DNA from: Planobispora longispora
GTDB taxonomy: Bacteria; Actinomycetota; Actinomycetes; Streptosporangiales; Streptosporangiaceae
Length of the DNA: 64,000 bases
Assembly (NCBI RefSeq): GCF_016863135.1
Contig: NZ_BOOH01000001.1
Coordinates: 248,001 to 312,000 of the forward strand
Direction of reading: 5' to 3'
A model generated the notes under the pieces. It worked only from the letters and a program-made list of their open reading frames with translations. It had not been told where the DNA came from and did no database searches. The position numbers and the translations under genes were made by a program. Shown here in pieces: positions 26,858 to 34,688 of the stretch (its first letter is position 1; each line of letters begins with the position of its first letter).

Positions 26858-26943
26858 CGGACCGCTCCGTCCCGACGACGCGGCGCCGGAGCGCCGCACC
26901 GGCCGGAACCGGCCGCGCGGACATGAAGATCGAGGTGGTCCAT
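26854..26943 (-). CDS. 29-codon reading frame coupled to LRR paralog E
   Basis: ATG at 26943 follows AGGAGCCACGG, the same RBS context as paralogs B and C, and encodes MDHLDLHVRAAGSGRCG and 12 more residues; its TGA overlaps the ATG of paralog E (ATGA at 26854-26857). As at paralog A, a short frame with an MD start ends exactly at the LRR gene. Its later residues are not conserved, so it may be a relic or a leader. Confidence 0.45.
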   Translation of the reverse strand: MDHLDLHVRAAGSGRCGAPAPRRRDGAVR

Positions 26944-26972
26944 CCGTGGCTCCTGGGAGGCGAGAACACAAC

Positions 26973-27003
26973 GGATCATGTCCTACCAGAGATAGCCGAC
27001 GTT
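26973..27003 (-). promoter_or_regulatory. Repeated promoter-like element, copy before paralog E
   Basis: Minus strand AACGTCGGCTATC followed by TCTGGTAGGACATGA, about 30 bases before the MDHLDL start. As the outermost copy it probably drives the whole nine-gene block. The remaining gap to the divergent transporter (27004-27152) shows no gene. Confidence 0.6.
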
Positions 27004-27152
27004 TCCTCTCACATACCCGGGCCCGCCGCCCGGGTGCGCGGCCGCCGGTGATCGGGAATCAGAAGGCGGCCTCCGTTGTTGCGGATCTCCTGTCACGACG
27101 GATCACCGGACGCCGCGGATGATCATCGCGGGCATCGGGAAGGACGGGCGCC

Positions 27153-28628
27153 ATGGACAACGGCCACATCCGGTTCGCCTCGCCCGCCGGCCGGTGGGTC
27201 CTGCTCGCCACCGTGCTCGGCTCGGGGGTCGCCATGCTGGACGGCACGGTCGTCAACGTGGCGCTGCCCACGCTCGGCACGGCGCTCGGCGCCGACATGG
27301 CCGGTCTCCAGTGGACGGTCAACGCCTACACGCTCACGCTGGCGGGCCTGATCCTCCTCGGCGGCTCGCTCGGCGACCGGTACGGCAGGCGCAAGGTCTT
27401 CCTCGTCGGCGTCGTCTGGTTCGCGCTCGCCTCGGCCCTGTGCGGCCTGGCGCCCAACGTGGAGACGCTGATCGCGGCCCGGGCGCTGCAGGGCGTCGGC
27501 GGGGCGCTGCTCACCCCGGGCTCCCTGGCGATCATCCAGGCGTCCTTCGACCGCGAGGACCGGCCCCGGGCCATCGGCGCCTGGTCGGGGCTGGGCGGGG
27601 TCGCGGCGGCGGTCGGGCCGCTGCTCGGCGGGTGGCTGGTGGACACGGCCGGCTGGCGGTGGGTGTTCCTGATCAATCTTCCGCTGGCCGCGCTCGTCGT
27701 GGCGGTGACCGTGCGGCACGTGCCGGAGAGCAGGGACACCGAGGCCACCGGGCGCTTCGACGTGCTCGGCGCGGCGCTGGCCGCCCTGTCCCTGGCCGGG
27801 ATCACCTACGGCCTCATCGATCTCCAGGTGCTCCCCCTCGTGGCGGGCGCGGTCCTCGGCGCGGTGTTCGTCGGGTCGCAGATCCGGCGCTCGCCGCGGG
27901 CGCTGGTGCCGGTCGGGGTGTTCTCCTCCCGCGTGTTCACCGCCGTCAACGTGGTCACCTTCGTCATGTACGCCGCGATGGGCGTGGTGTTCTTCCTGCT
28001 GGTCGTCCAGCTCCAGGTCTCCGCGGGATTCTCGCCGCTGACGGCCGGATCCTCGATGATCCCGATCACGGTCCTGATGCTGCTGCTGTCGGCCCGGGCC
28101 GGCGAGCTGGCCAAGCGGATCGGGCCGCGGATCCCGATGACCGCGGGCATCCTGCTCTGCGCCGCCGCGCTGCTCTGGATGGCCCGGATCGGGGAGGGCT
28201 CCGGCTACGTGGCGGACGTGCTGCTGCCGACGTCGCTGTTCGGCCTGGGCCTGTCCGCGGCGGTGGCCCCGCTCACCTCGACCGTGCTCGCCACCGCCGA
28301 GGACCGGTACGCCGGGGTGGCCAGCGGCGTCAACAACGCGGTGGCCCGCACCGGCGGGCTGCTCGCGGTGGCCGCGATCCCGCCGCTGGTGGGCCTGACC
28401 GGCGACGCCTTCACCTCCGCGAGCGTGTTCACCTCGGGCTTCCGCGCGACGATGCTGATCGGCGCGGCGATGATGGCGGTCTCCGCGCTGATCACCTTCC
28501 TCACCATCCGGGAGAACGTCCTGATCGCCTCCGAGCCCTGCATGAGCTGCCCGGTCGATGCCCCACCACCGGCCACCCCCGCCGGCGCGGCCCGCGGAGC
28601 GGAACCCGTCCCTCCGGCCCACCCCTGA
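27153..28628 (+). CDS. MFS multidrug-type transporter, DHA2 (EmrB/QacA) family
   Basis: Encodes 491 residues with 14 predicted membrane helices. Motifs: VAMLDGTVVNVALPTLG (helix 1, motif D1), GGSLGDRYGRRKVFLVG (motif A), RALQGVGGALLTPGSLAII (motif B/C region) and GWRWVFLINLP. Such transporters export drugs and secondary metabolites with protons. GGAAGG lies 12 bases before the ATG. It is divergent from the LRR block with about 210 bases between its ATG and the MDHLDL start; export of a product of that block is possible, but these transporters are common. Confidence 0.92.
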   Translation: MDNGHIRFASPAGRWVLLATVLGSGVAMLDGTVVNVALPTLGTALGADMAGLQWTVNAYTLTLAGLILLGGSLGDRYGRRKVFLVGVVWFALASALCGLAPNVETLIAARALQGVGGALLTPGSLAIIQASFDREDRPRAIGAWSGLGGVAAAVGPLLGGWLVDTAGWRWVFLINLPLAALVVAVTVRHVPESRDTEATGRFDVLGAALAALSLAGITYGLIDLQVLPLVAGAVLGAVFVGSQIRRSPRALVPVGVFSSRVFTAVNVVTFVMYAAMGVVFFLLVVQLQVSAGFSPLTAGSSMIPITVLMLLLSARAGELAKRIGPRIPMTAGILLCAAALLWMARIGEGSGYVADVLLPTSLFGLGLSAAVAPLTSTVLATAEDRYAGVASGVNNAVARTGGLLAVAAIPPLVGLTGDAFTSASVFTSGFRATMLIGAAMMAVSALITFLTIRENVLIASEPCMSCPVDAPPPATPAGAARGAEPVPPAHP

Positions 28629-28653
28629 CCCCCGCCCGCGGCCGAGCAGGAGA

Positions 28654-28688
28654 CTCATAATCCCTTGGTCGCGGGTTCGAGTCCCACG
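28654..28688 (+). other. 3' part of a tRNA-Met(CAT)-like gene, probable attachment-site remnant
   Basis: ACTCATAATCCC (anticodon loop CTCATAA with 3' stem) runs on into GTTCGAGTCCCAC, the T arm of a tRNA. The 5' half is absent: upstream bases are the 3' flank of the transporter gene. Tyrosine integrases often use the tRNA 3' half as attB, so this is what an attL or attR end looks like. The T stem has one mismatch. No second copy is found in the window and no integrase is present. Confidence 0.6.
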
Positions 28689-28710
28689 ATGACCGACTCG
28701 GGTGTTCTTT

Positions 28711-28734
28711 ACTTCGGAATGTGTTCCGAAGTAC
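28711..28734. promoter_or_regulatory. Operator palindrome of the toxin-antitoxin genes
   Basis: TACTTCGGAA (28711-28720) and TTCCGAAGTA (28725-28734) are exact 10-base inverted repeats around TGTG, eight bases before the antitoxin ATG. A weak promoter TTACTT (28710)-N17-TACGGT (28733) overlaps it and would give an almost leaderless mRNA. Autorepression by the antitoxin is the likely use. Confidence 0.7.
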
Positions 28735-28742
28735 GGTGTGAC

Positions 28743-29204
28743 ATGGCCATGCCGACTGTTCCGTTCTCCGACCTCTCGAAGCACTCCAAGCAGGTCGCCG
28801 AGACCATCGACCGGTTCCACCGCGTGCATGTCAAACGCCGCGACGGAGAAGACCTGTTCATCTCCACGGCCCGGCACGACCGTCAGCGTGAGGAGACGGC
28901 GGATGTCGCCGCCCGCATGATCGCCGCACTCCTGGCCAGTGACGAGGGCGTCCGCGCGGTCCTGCACGCGCTGCCCGCGGTCTTCCCCTGGGTGCGGCAC
29001 CTGTCCGCGGACGAGAGGCGCGAGTTCGTCCAGGAACTCGTCGACGCCACGCGAGACGCGGTCGATCTGGACGTCCATGCCACCTTGCACCGGGTCATCG
29101 TCGAGTGGCGTTCCACCGCCCGGATCCTGGCCGATCCCGCACTGACCGCACAACTCACTCGCCCGCTGCCGGGGGAGGACTACGGCGAGGTGACCGCGCC
29201 GTGA
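28743..29204 (+). CDS. Antitoxin, prevent-host-death-like (type II)
   Basis: Encodes 153 residues. The N-terminus VPFSDLSKHSKQVAETID and VHVKRRDGEDLFISTARH has the strand-helix-strand pattern of Phd/YefM DNA-binding antitoxins; the longer helical C-terminus (EFVQELVDATRDAV, LHRVIVEWRSTARIL) would wrap the toxin. ATG 28743 lies directly behind the operator; no RBS is evident. The stop overlaps the toxin start (GTGA), the tight coupling typical of such pairs. Confidence 0.75.
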   Translation: MAMPTVPFSDLSKHSKQVAETIDRFHRVHVKRRDGEDLFISTARHDRQREETADVAARMIAALLASDEGVRAVLHALPAVFPWVRHLSADERREFVQELVDATRDAVDLDVHATLHRVIVEWRSTARILADPALTAQLTRPLPGEDYGEVTAP

Positions 29205-29557
29205 GCCCGAAACGCGGCGATGCCGCGGCTCCGCCGCCGGTGGGTGACGAATGGCAGCTGCGGTTCGCCACCAGCGAGGCGGCCAAGGGCTGGATCGACC
29301 TGTGCGCCGAGGCGGCGGGCAACACCCGGCGGTGCTTCGAGGCGTTGCGCGCGGATCCACTGTCTCAGGAGGAACCGGACCGGCAGCACCGGCTGCGCGG
29401 CCGTCTCGCTACCGGGACATTGGGCGGGCGCGAATATCCGCAGTGGGAGTATGAAGTCACCGCCGGTGGCCGGGTGCGTTATCTCGTTGACGAGTCTCGC
29501 CGGACCGTCCATCTCGTCTACGCCTCACCACGTCATCCGAAGGACACCGACGCCTGA
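29201..29557 (+). CDS. Type II toxin, RelE/HigB-like
   Basis: Encodes 118 residues from a GTG inside the antitoxin end. EWQLRFATSEAAKGWIDLC, FEALRADPLSQEEPDRQHRL, QWEYEVTAGGRVRYLVD and TVHLVYASPRHP show the RelE-like order: basic helix pair, then a sheet ending in a short VYA strand. Relatives in actinomycetes sit beside the same antitoxin type. Expected activity is ribosome-dependent mRNA cleavage, inferred from fold only. Confidence 0.7.
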   Translation: MSPKRGDAAAPPPVGDEWQLRFATSEAAKGWIDLCAEAAGNTRRCFEALRADPLSQEEPDRQHRLRGRLATGTLGGREYPQWEYEVTAGGRVRYLVDESRRTVHLVYASPRHPKDTDA

Positions 29558-29661
29558 TCCCAGAGTTTTCCCTAGTGCGTTCCCCGAGGCGGGGCCACGC
29601 GCTCGCGCCTATCGTCGGCCGGACGGAGCCAACACGCGTGCCTCGACGACAGGTGACTCTC

Positions 29662-31118
29662 ATGTTGGAAGATCTCGACCAGGTCTTCGCCTGGCTGCTC
29701 GCCGTACTCCTCTCCGCCGCCCAGCGCCTCCCCGACGCGGCGGCCCTGCTGGAGGACACGACGGCGGGGAGCGGTTCGGTCAAGGCAGGGCCGGCCGCCG
29801 CGTTCCCGGATGTCCCGCCGTTCCGGGTGCGCGTCGAGACCGAGATCATGGAGGTCACCGGCATCGCGGCGGACGGCGCGCTGATCGTGACGCGCGGCGT
29901 GGAGGACACCGCGGCCGCCGATCACACAACCGGCACGCAGGTGGAACCGATCCGCTGGTCTGACCGGCTCACTCCGGTTCCCGCCTTCTTCTACGAGCGG
30001 TACGCGGGAACGGCCACCGGCGTCGTCAACCCATGGACCCGTTTCGTCCTGCGCCGATGGAAGCAGAAGAGGCGGCGCTGCCCGATCGTGGTGGAGGCGT
30101 GGCGGCTCCGGGAGGGACAACCCGAGCGCATCCACACGATCCCGGCCGCCGATGGCCGGCCCGCCCGGCGTGCCGACAACGTATGGGGACATCGTGAGGT
30201 CGCCACGAACGAGCCGCGTTTCTACGTCCGGGACCTGACGCGCACGTGGCACCGCCCTGATCGCCCGCCTGTGGTCCCGTCCCGCCCGGAACTGGATGTG
30301 ACGGGCGACTGGGCCACATACGCGACAGTCTGGGCGGGCCCGCGAGCCACCCCCGACGCCGGTCACACGTGGCGTCCGGAGGCGGAACTGCTGCCCGAGC
30401 ACCTGCCGCCCGTTCGCGGCGACAGTTCGGGGCCCACACTGCAGCAGCTCGTGGACGCCGCCGAGCGACGTGGCCTCAGCACGTACAAGGTGGTGCGCGC
30501 GGTGAGCGAGGTCGAGGCCGTCGGTTATTTCGACGGGCTCAACGCCTACGACACCGCGTTCATGTCACTGGGCCCGTGCCACTGGACGGCGGGCGCGGCC
30601 GGCACGGCCTCCGAGGGAACCCCCGTGGGGACGGCGAGCTGTGGGGTTTCCTCAGCTATCTGCGGGCCGCCGACCGGAGCGCCTTCGATCGGGCCGTCGG
30701 CCGGTTCGGGCTCGACGTCGCCACCGACTGGGGGCAGAACGGCAAGGATCTGTTCTATGCGAACCAGCGCAAATACGTCTCCCGGCCGACCGTCCCGCAG
30801 GAGAACGGTCCCATGCGGGAGCTGCCGCAGGTGGTGGAGGAGTTCGACGTGTTCCGCGGCTGGCACTGGTTCTACCGCTTCCAGATGGCCGCCCGTACGG
30901 TGGACGGCTTCCGCCGCAGGATGTGGCACATGGCACGGCTGCGGCTCCGCGACATCGCCGAGACACCCTGGAACGGACCGGCGGAAGCACCCACGTGGAC
31001 GGTCCCCGATCCGCAGGCTCCCGGCGGTCTCCGTCCCGCACGGATCAAAGACGTGATCACATCCGAGCGGGGCATGGCCCTGGTCTACCGGTGGCACATC
31101 AGCCTTCCCGTCCTCTGA
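29662..31118 (+). pseudogene. Phage-like protein with lysozyme-like C-terminal domain, frameshifted
   Basis: The first frame (ATG 29662) has FRVRVETEIMEVTGIAADG and VTRGVEDTAAADHTTGTQV, a beta repeat typical of phage tail and structural proteins, then LQQLVDAAERRGLSTYKVV and VEAVGYFDGLNAYDTAFMSL with GPCHWT, the Glu plus YD-S-G-W pattern of lysozyme-like hydrolases. Near 30620-30630 the similarity shifts to another frame: GDGELWGFLSYLRAADRSAF, then FRGWHWFYRFQMAARTVDGF and RRMWHMARLRLRDIAETPW to the stop at 31118. A missing base in the C5 run at 30620-30624 would restore one protein of about 485 residues. Could be a real mutation, an assembly error, or less likely programmed frameshifting. 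Confidence 0.65.
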
Positions 31119-31254
31119 CTCATGCCGGGAGACCGCATGGGTCGCGAGTCGGGAACAGAAGGCGCGAGACGGTGTCCGCCTCGGCTTCAGCCGTCTGCCA
31201 GCCGGGCGACCGGTACCAGGCGTCACGGCGGTAACGATGGCGACCGCCACGGGG

Positions 31255-32487
31255 TCAGAAGGTGAAGCGCTGGGTGCGGACGCTGTTGTCGAAGTTGGAC
31301 AGCAGCAGTTCCGGCTCGCCCACCGAGCGGATGCCGGGGAGGCGGGTGAACAGCTCCCGGAACATGGTGCGGATCTCCTGGCGGGCCAGGTTGGCGCCCA
31401 GGCAGAAGTGCGGGCCGGGGCCGCCGAAGCCGACGTGGGCCTTGGCGTCGCGGGTGATGTCGAAGCGGTCCGGATCGGGGAAGACCGCCTCGTCGCGGTT
31501 GGCGGAGCCGTAGAAGAGCACGACCTTGTCGCCGGGTTTCAGATGCAGGCCGCGCAGGTCGTAGTCCTGGGTGACGGTGCGGCGGAACTGCATGATGGGC
31601 GAGACGTGCCGGACCATCTCCTCGATCGCGCCGCCGATGCGCCCGTCGAAGTCCGCCAGCAGCAGCTCGCGCTGGTCCGGGTTGTCGGTGAGCAGCCTGA
31701 TGCCGTGCGCCATGGTGTTGCGGGCGGTCTCGTTGCCCGCGACGAGCAGCAGGGCGAAGAACGAGCCCAGCTCGCGGTCGGTCAGCCTCTCGCCGTCCAC
31801 GTTCGCGGTGACCAGCGCCGAGACCAGGTCGCCGCGGGGCTCGCGGGCGCGCTCCCGGCCCAGCTCGATCACCATGCGCTGCAGCGCCAGCAGGGCGAGC
31901 ATGTTCTGCCCGGCCATCCGGAGGGTCTGCGGCAGGCTGGGCCGTACCCCGGTGTAGGCGGTGGAGACGTCGACGTGCCGGTGGACCTTTTCCCGCATGG
32001 CGTCGGGGATGCCCATCATGTCGCAGATGACGTGGATGGGCAGCCGGGCGGCCACCCGGGTGACGAAGTCGCCGCCGGGACCGGCCGCCACCACGTCGTC
32101 GACGATCCGCGTGCACGCCTTGTCGATGTCGCCCTGCAGGTTGGAGAGCATCTTCGGGCTGAACGCGCGGGAGACGATGCGGCGCAGCCGGGCGTGCCGG
32201 GGGTCGTCCATGTTGACCATCGACTCGCCGAAGACGTGCTTGACCCAGCCCGGCGGCTCGGGGTTGGTCACCGCGGGCTCGCTGGAGAACACCTTGGCGT
32301 TGCGGCTGGCCTCCACCACGTCGGCGTGGCGGACCAGCGCGTAGAACCCCTTGCCGGAGCGGAGCAGCGGCACCCGCTTCTCCTCGAAGAAAACCGGCGT
32401 GTCCAGGCGTCGCAGCCGGGTGAACGCCTCGTGACGCTCCGCGAGGGGACGCCGCCAGAATCCGAGATCGGCCAGGTCGATGTCCAT
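31255..32487 (-). CDS. Cytochrome P450 (steroid/lipid-hydroxylase-like clan)
   Basis: Encodes 410 residues. Motifs: MVNMDDPRHARLRRIVSRAF (helix C), I-helix LLVAGNETARNT, K-helix EEMVRHVSP, heme loop FGGPGPHFCLGANLARQE. It resembles the P450 at 482-1675 in overall style but is a different subfamily. ATG 32487 gives MDIDLADLGFWRRPL, as in relatives; the upstream 13 codons are not conserved. Divergent from the FG-GAP gene; no redox partner nearby. Confidence 0.9.
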   Translation of the reverse strand: MDIDLADLGFWRRPLAERHEAFTRLRRLDTPVFFEEKRVPLLRSGKGFYALVRHADVVEASRNAKVFSSEPAVTNPEPPGWVKHVFGESMVNMDDPRHARLRRIVSRAFSPKMLSNLQGDIDKACTRIVDDVVAAGPGGDFVTRVAARLPIHVICDMMGIPDAMREKVHRHVDVSTAYTGVRPSLPQTLRMAGQNMLALLALQRMVIELGRERAREPRGDLVSALVTANVDGERLTDRELGSFFALLLVAGNETARNTMAHGIRLLTDNPDQRELLLADFDGRIGGAIEEMVRHVSPIMQFRRTVTQDYDLRGLHLKPGDKVVLFYGSANRDEAVFPDPDRFDITRDAKAHVGFGGPGPHFCLGANLARQEIRTMFRELFTRLPGIRSVGEPELLLSNFDNSVRTQRFTF

Positions 32488-32604
32488 GTCCCCATCCTGG
32501 CACGCGCGCTCCCGGAATCCCGGCACGTGCTCTACTCACCCCGGTCACGTGGATTTCATGTCCCGGTGGGTCGCGTGTCCGCGACGCCGGGAACCATCCC
32601 GGGT

Positions 32605-34056
32605 ATGAGAGCCGCGCTCCTCGCCTCTGCCGTCCTCGCCCCCGCCATCCTCGCGACCCCCGCCTCCCCCGCTCCGGCCGTCTCCGGGCCCGCCTCCCCC
32701 GTCCCGGTCTCCCTCGTCGCGCGGGCCTGCTCCGGCGTGCCCTCCGACTTCGACGGCGACGGCCGCGCCGACCTCGCGATCGCCGCGCCGTACGCGACGG
32801 TGGGCGGCCGCTCACGGGCCGGATCCGTCACGGTCCTGTACGGCATGCGCGCCGAGCGGCGGCTCACCCAGGACGGTCCCGGCGTGCCCGGCGAGGCGGA
32901 GGCCGGGGACGCGTTCGGCTCGGCGGTGGCGGCCGGGGACTTCGACGGCGACGGCTGCGCCGACCTGGCCGTGGGTGTCTCCGAGGAGGACCGGCCGGGT
33001 CCCGGCTCCGACGGCAAGGGGGCCGTGCAGCTCTTCCGGGGCTCGCCGGACGGCCTGCGCCCCGGCGAGGTGATCGACTCCGGGGACCTCGGGCGCCAGC
33101 GCGGCCCTGACCGGTTCGGGGCCGCGCTGGCCGCCGGGGACCTGGACGGGGACGGCGACGACGAGCTGGTGATCGGGGTTCCCGGGCTGGGCGGGGGCGG
33201 CGTCGGGGTCTACGGGCACCGGGGGCGCAAGCCGTACGTGATCACGCAGGACAGCGGCTGGGTGGACCAGTCCGAGCGGAAGACCGACCAGTTCGGCCTG
33301 GTCCTGGCGACCGGGGACTTCGACGGCGACGGCCGGGCCGAGATCGCTGCGGGCGCGCCCGCCGACACGATCCTGAAGAACGGCCAGGGGTCGGTCACCG
33401 TGCTCGACGTCCGGCGGCGCCGGGCGGTGCAGCTCACCCAGGACAGTCCGTGGATCACCGGCCGCGCCGAGGCGTGGGATCTGTTCGGCGCGGCGCTGGC
33501 CACCGGCGACTTCAACGCCGACGGCCGCGCGGACCTGGCGATCGGGGTGCCCGGCGAGGGGCTGACCGCCGACCAGCGGGCGATGGACTACGGCGACGGC
33601 ACCGTGGTGGTCGTCTACGGCGCCCGCGGGGGGCTGCGGACCGCGACCTCCGAGGCCTGGTCGCAGCGGGGGCTGAAGGGCCGTCCGCGCTACTCCGACC
33701 GGTTCGGCGCGGCGCTGGCCGCCGGGGACTTCAACGGCGACGGCGACGACGAGCTGGCGATCGGGGTGCCGGGCGAGAACGCCGTCCAGGTGCTCGCCGG
33801 CACCCGGTCCGGCGGGCTGACGAAGAAGAACAACCTGCTGGTCACCGGTCGCGGCGGGGACTTCGGCTCCGCTCTGGCCGCCGTCCCCGGACGGGACCTG
33901 GTCGTCGCGGCGCCGGGCGAGGGCAGGCTCACCCTGCTGCGCGGGAGCCTGCGCAAGGGGGCCTACCCGGGCCTGCGCCCGGCGACGGCGAGAACCTTCG
34001 CCACCGCCGCCGGGGACACGCTCTTCGGCTACGCGGTCACCCGGGCCGGGTCGTGA
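32605..34056 (+). CDS. Secreted FG-GAP repeat (integrin-like beta-propeller) protein
   Basis: Encodes 483 residues. MRAALLASAVLAPAILATPA is a signal peptide, followed by about six FG-GAP blades, each with a calcium loop: DFDGDGRADLAIA, DFDGDGCADLAVG, DLDGDGDDELVIG, DFDGDGRAEIAAG, DFNADGRADLAIG, DFNGDGDDELAIG. The seventh blade is degenerate. The fold is an extracellular beta-propeller used for adhesion or ligand binding; no enzyme domain is attached. Calcium binding is inferred from the DxDxDG loops. Confidence 0.92.
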   Translation: MRAALLASAVLAPAILATPASPAPAVSGPASPVPVSLVARACSGVPSDFDGDGRADLAIAAPYATVGGRSRAGSVTVLYGMRAERRLTQDGPGVPGEAEAGDAFGSAVAAGDFDGDGCADLAVGVSEEDRPGPGSDGKGAVQLFRGSPDGLRPGEVIDSGDLGRQRGPDRFGAALAAGDLDGDGDDELVIGVPGLGGGGVGVYGHRGRKPYVITQDSGWVDQSERKTDQFGLVLATGDFDGDGRAEIAAGAPADTILKNGQGSVTVLDVRRRRAVQLTQDSPWITGRAEAWDLFGAALATGDFNADGRADLAIGVPGEGLTADQRAMDYGDGTVVVVYGARGGLRTATSEAWSQRGLKGRPRYSDRFGAALAAGDFNGDGDDELAIGVPGENAVQVLAGTRSGGLTKKNNLLVTGRGGDFGSALAAVPGRDLVVAAPGEGRLTLLRGSLRKGAYPGLRPATARTFATAAGDTLFGYAVTRAGS

Positions 34057-34105
34057 CCCGGGTGGAGCGTCCCTCATGCGGTCCGGTCGTGAGCCGGAGC
34101 GGGCG

Positions 34106-34627
34106 TCACACGACCTTGCTCTTGAACTTCTTGAAGCGCATCTCGTCGATCAGCTCGTCCACGTCCACGTCCGGGCTGTCGGCGTAGGTCACGCCGAACT
34201 GCGTGGTGTAGGTGCCGCGCTTGGACGGCGAGAGCCAGGCGCGGACCGTCAGCGTGGTGGTGTCGCCGTTGTCCAGGGAGGCGATCCAGCAGCCGAGGGC
34301 ACGGCCCTCGACGTCGCAGGTGATGCTCCGCGGCTTGCTGATCACCTTGATCTTGCGTGTCCCGGCCGGGAAGGCCCCGGCGAGCAGGGCGTACGCCTGG
34401 CCCTCGTACCCCTTGTTGGTGATCTTGAGTTTGTAGGTCGCGTAGCCGCCCCGGCGGAGGTACTTCTGGTAGTAGACCACGGCCTTGAACTGGGGCGCGG
34501 CCGTGGCGGCGGGGGCGGTGACCGCGGGGGCGGCGACGGCCGCCGCGGCCGGGCTCTGCACGAGGAGCGTGCCGCCCAGCACGAAGGCGGCGGCCGCGGC
34601 GGTGAACCGCGTGACGAAGTGACTCAT
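34106..34627 (-). CDS. Secreted beta-sandwich protein of unknown function
   Basis: Encodes 173 residues. The signal peptide FTAAAAAFVLGGTLLVQSP ends at an Ala-rich stretch up to residue 45. The mature part (VVYYQKYLRRGGYATYKLK, NKGYEGQAYALLAGAFP, NGDTTTLTVRAWLSPSKRG) has the alternating strands of a DUF11/CARDB-like immunoglobulin-type domain, and one Cys pair (ITCDVEG, LGCWIAS). ATG 34627 is chosen because it gives the signal peptide; its RBS is poor. Not recognised beyond that. Confidence 0.75.
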   Translation of the reverse strand: MSHFVTRFTAAAAAFVLGGTLLVQSPAAAAVAAPAVTAPAATAAPQFKAVVYYQKYLRRGGYATYKLKITNKGYEGQAYALLAGAFPAGTRKIKVISKPRSITCDVEGRALGCWIASLDNGDTTTLTVRAWLSPSKRGTYTTQFGVTYADSPDVDVDELIDEMRFKKFKSKVV

Positions 34628-34688
34628 GCGGCAGATCATTTCGCACACAACCGACATTTCGCCAATAAGATTCGTAACTCCCGCGCGG

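Noticed and set aside
31119-31254. Second attachment site matching the tRNA fragment at 28654
   Set aside because: Only a short GGTCGCGAGTC similarity is present; no 35-base copy was found.
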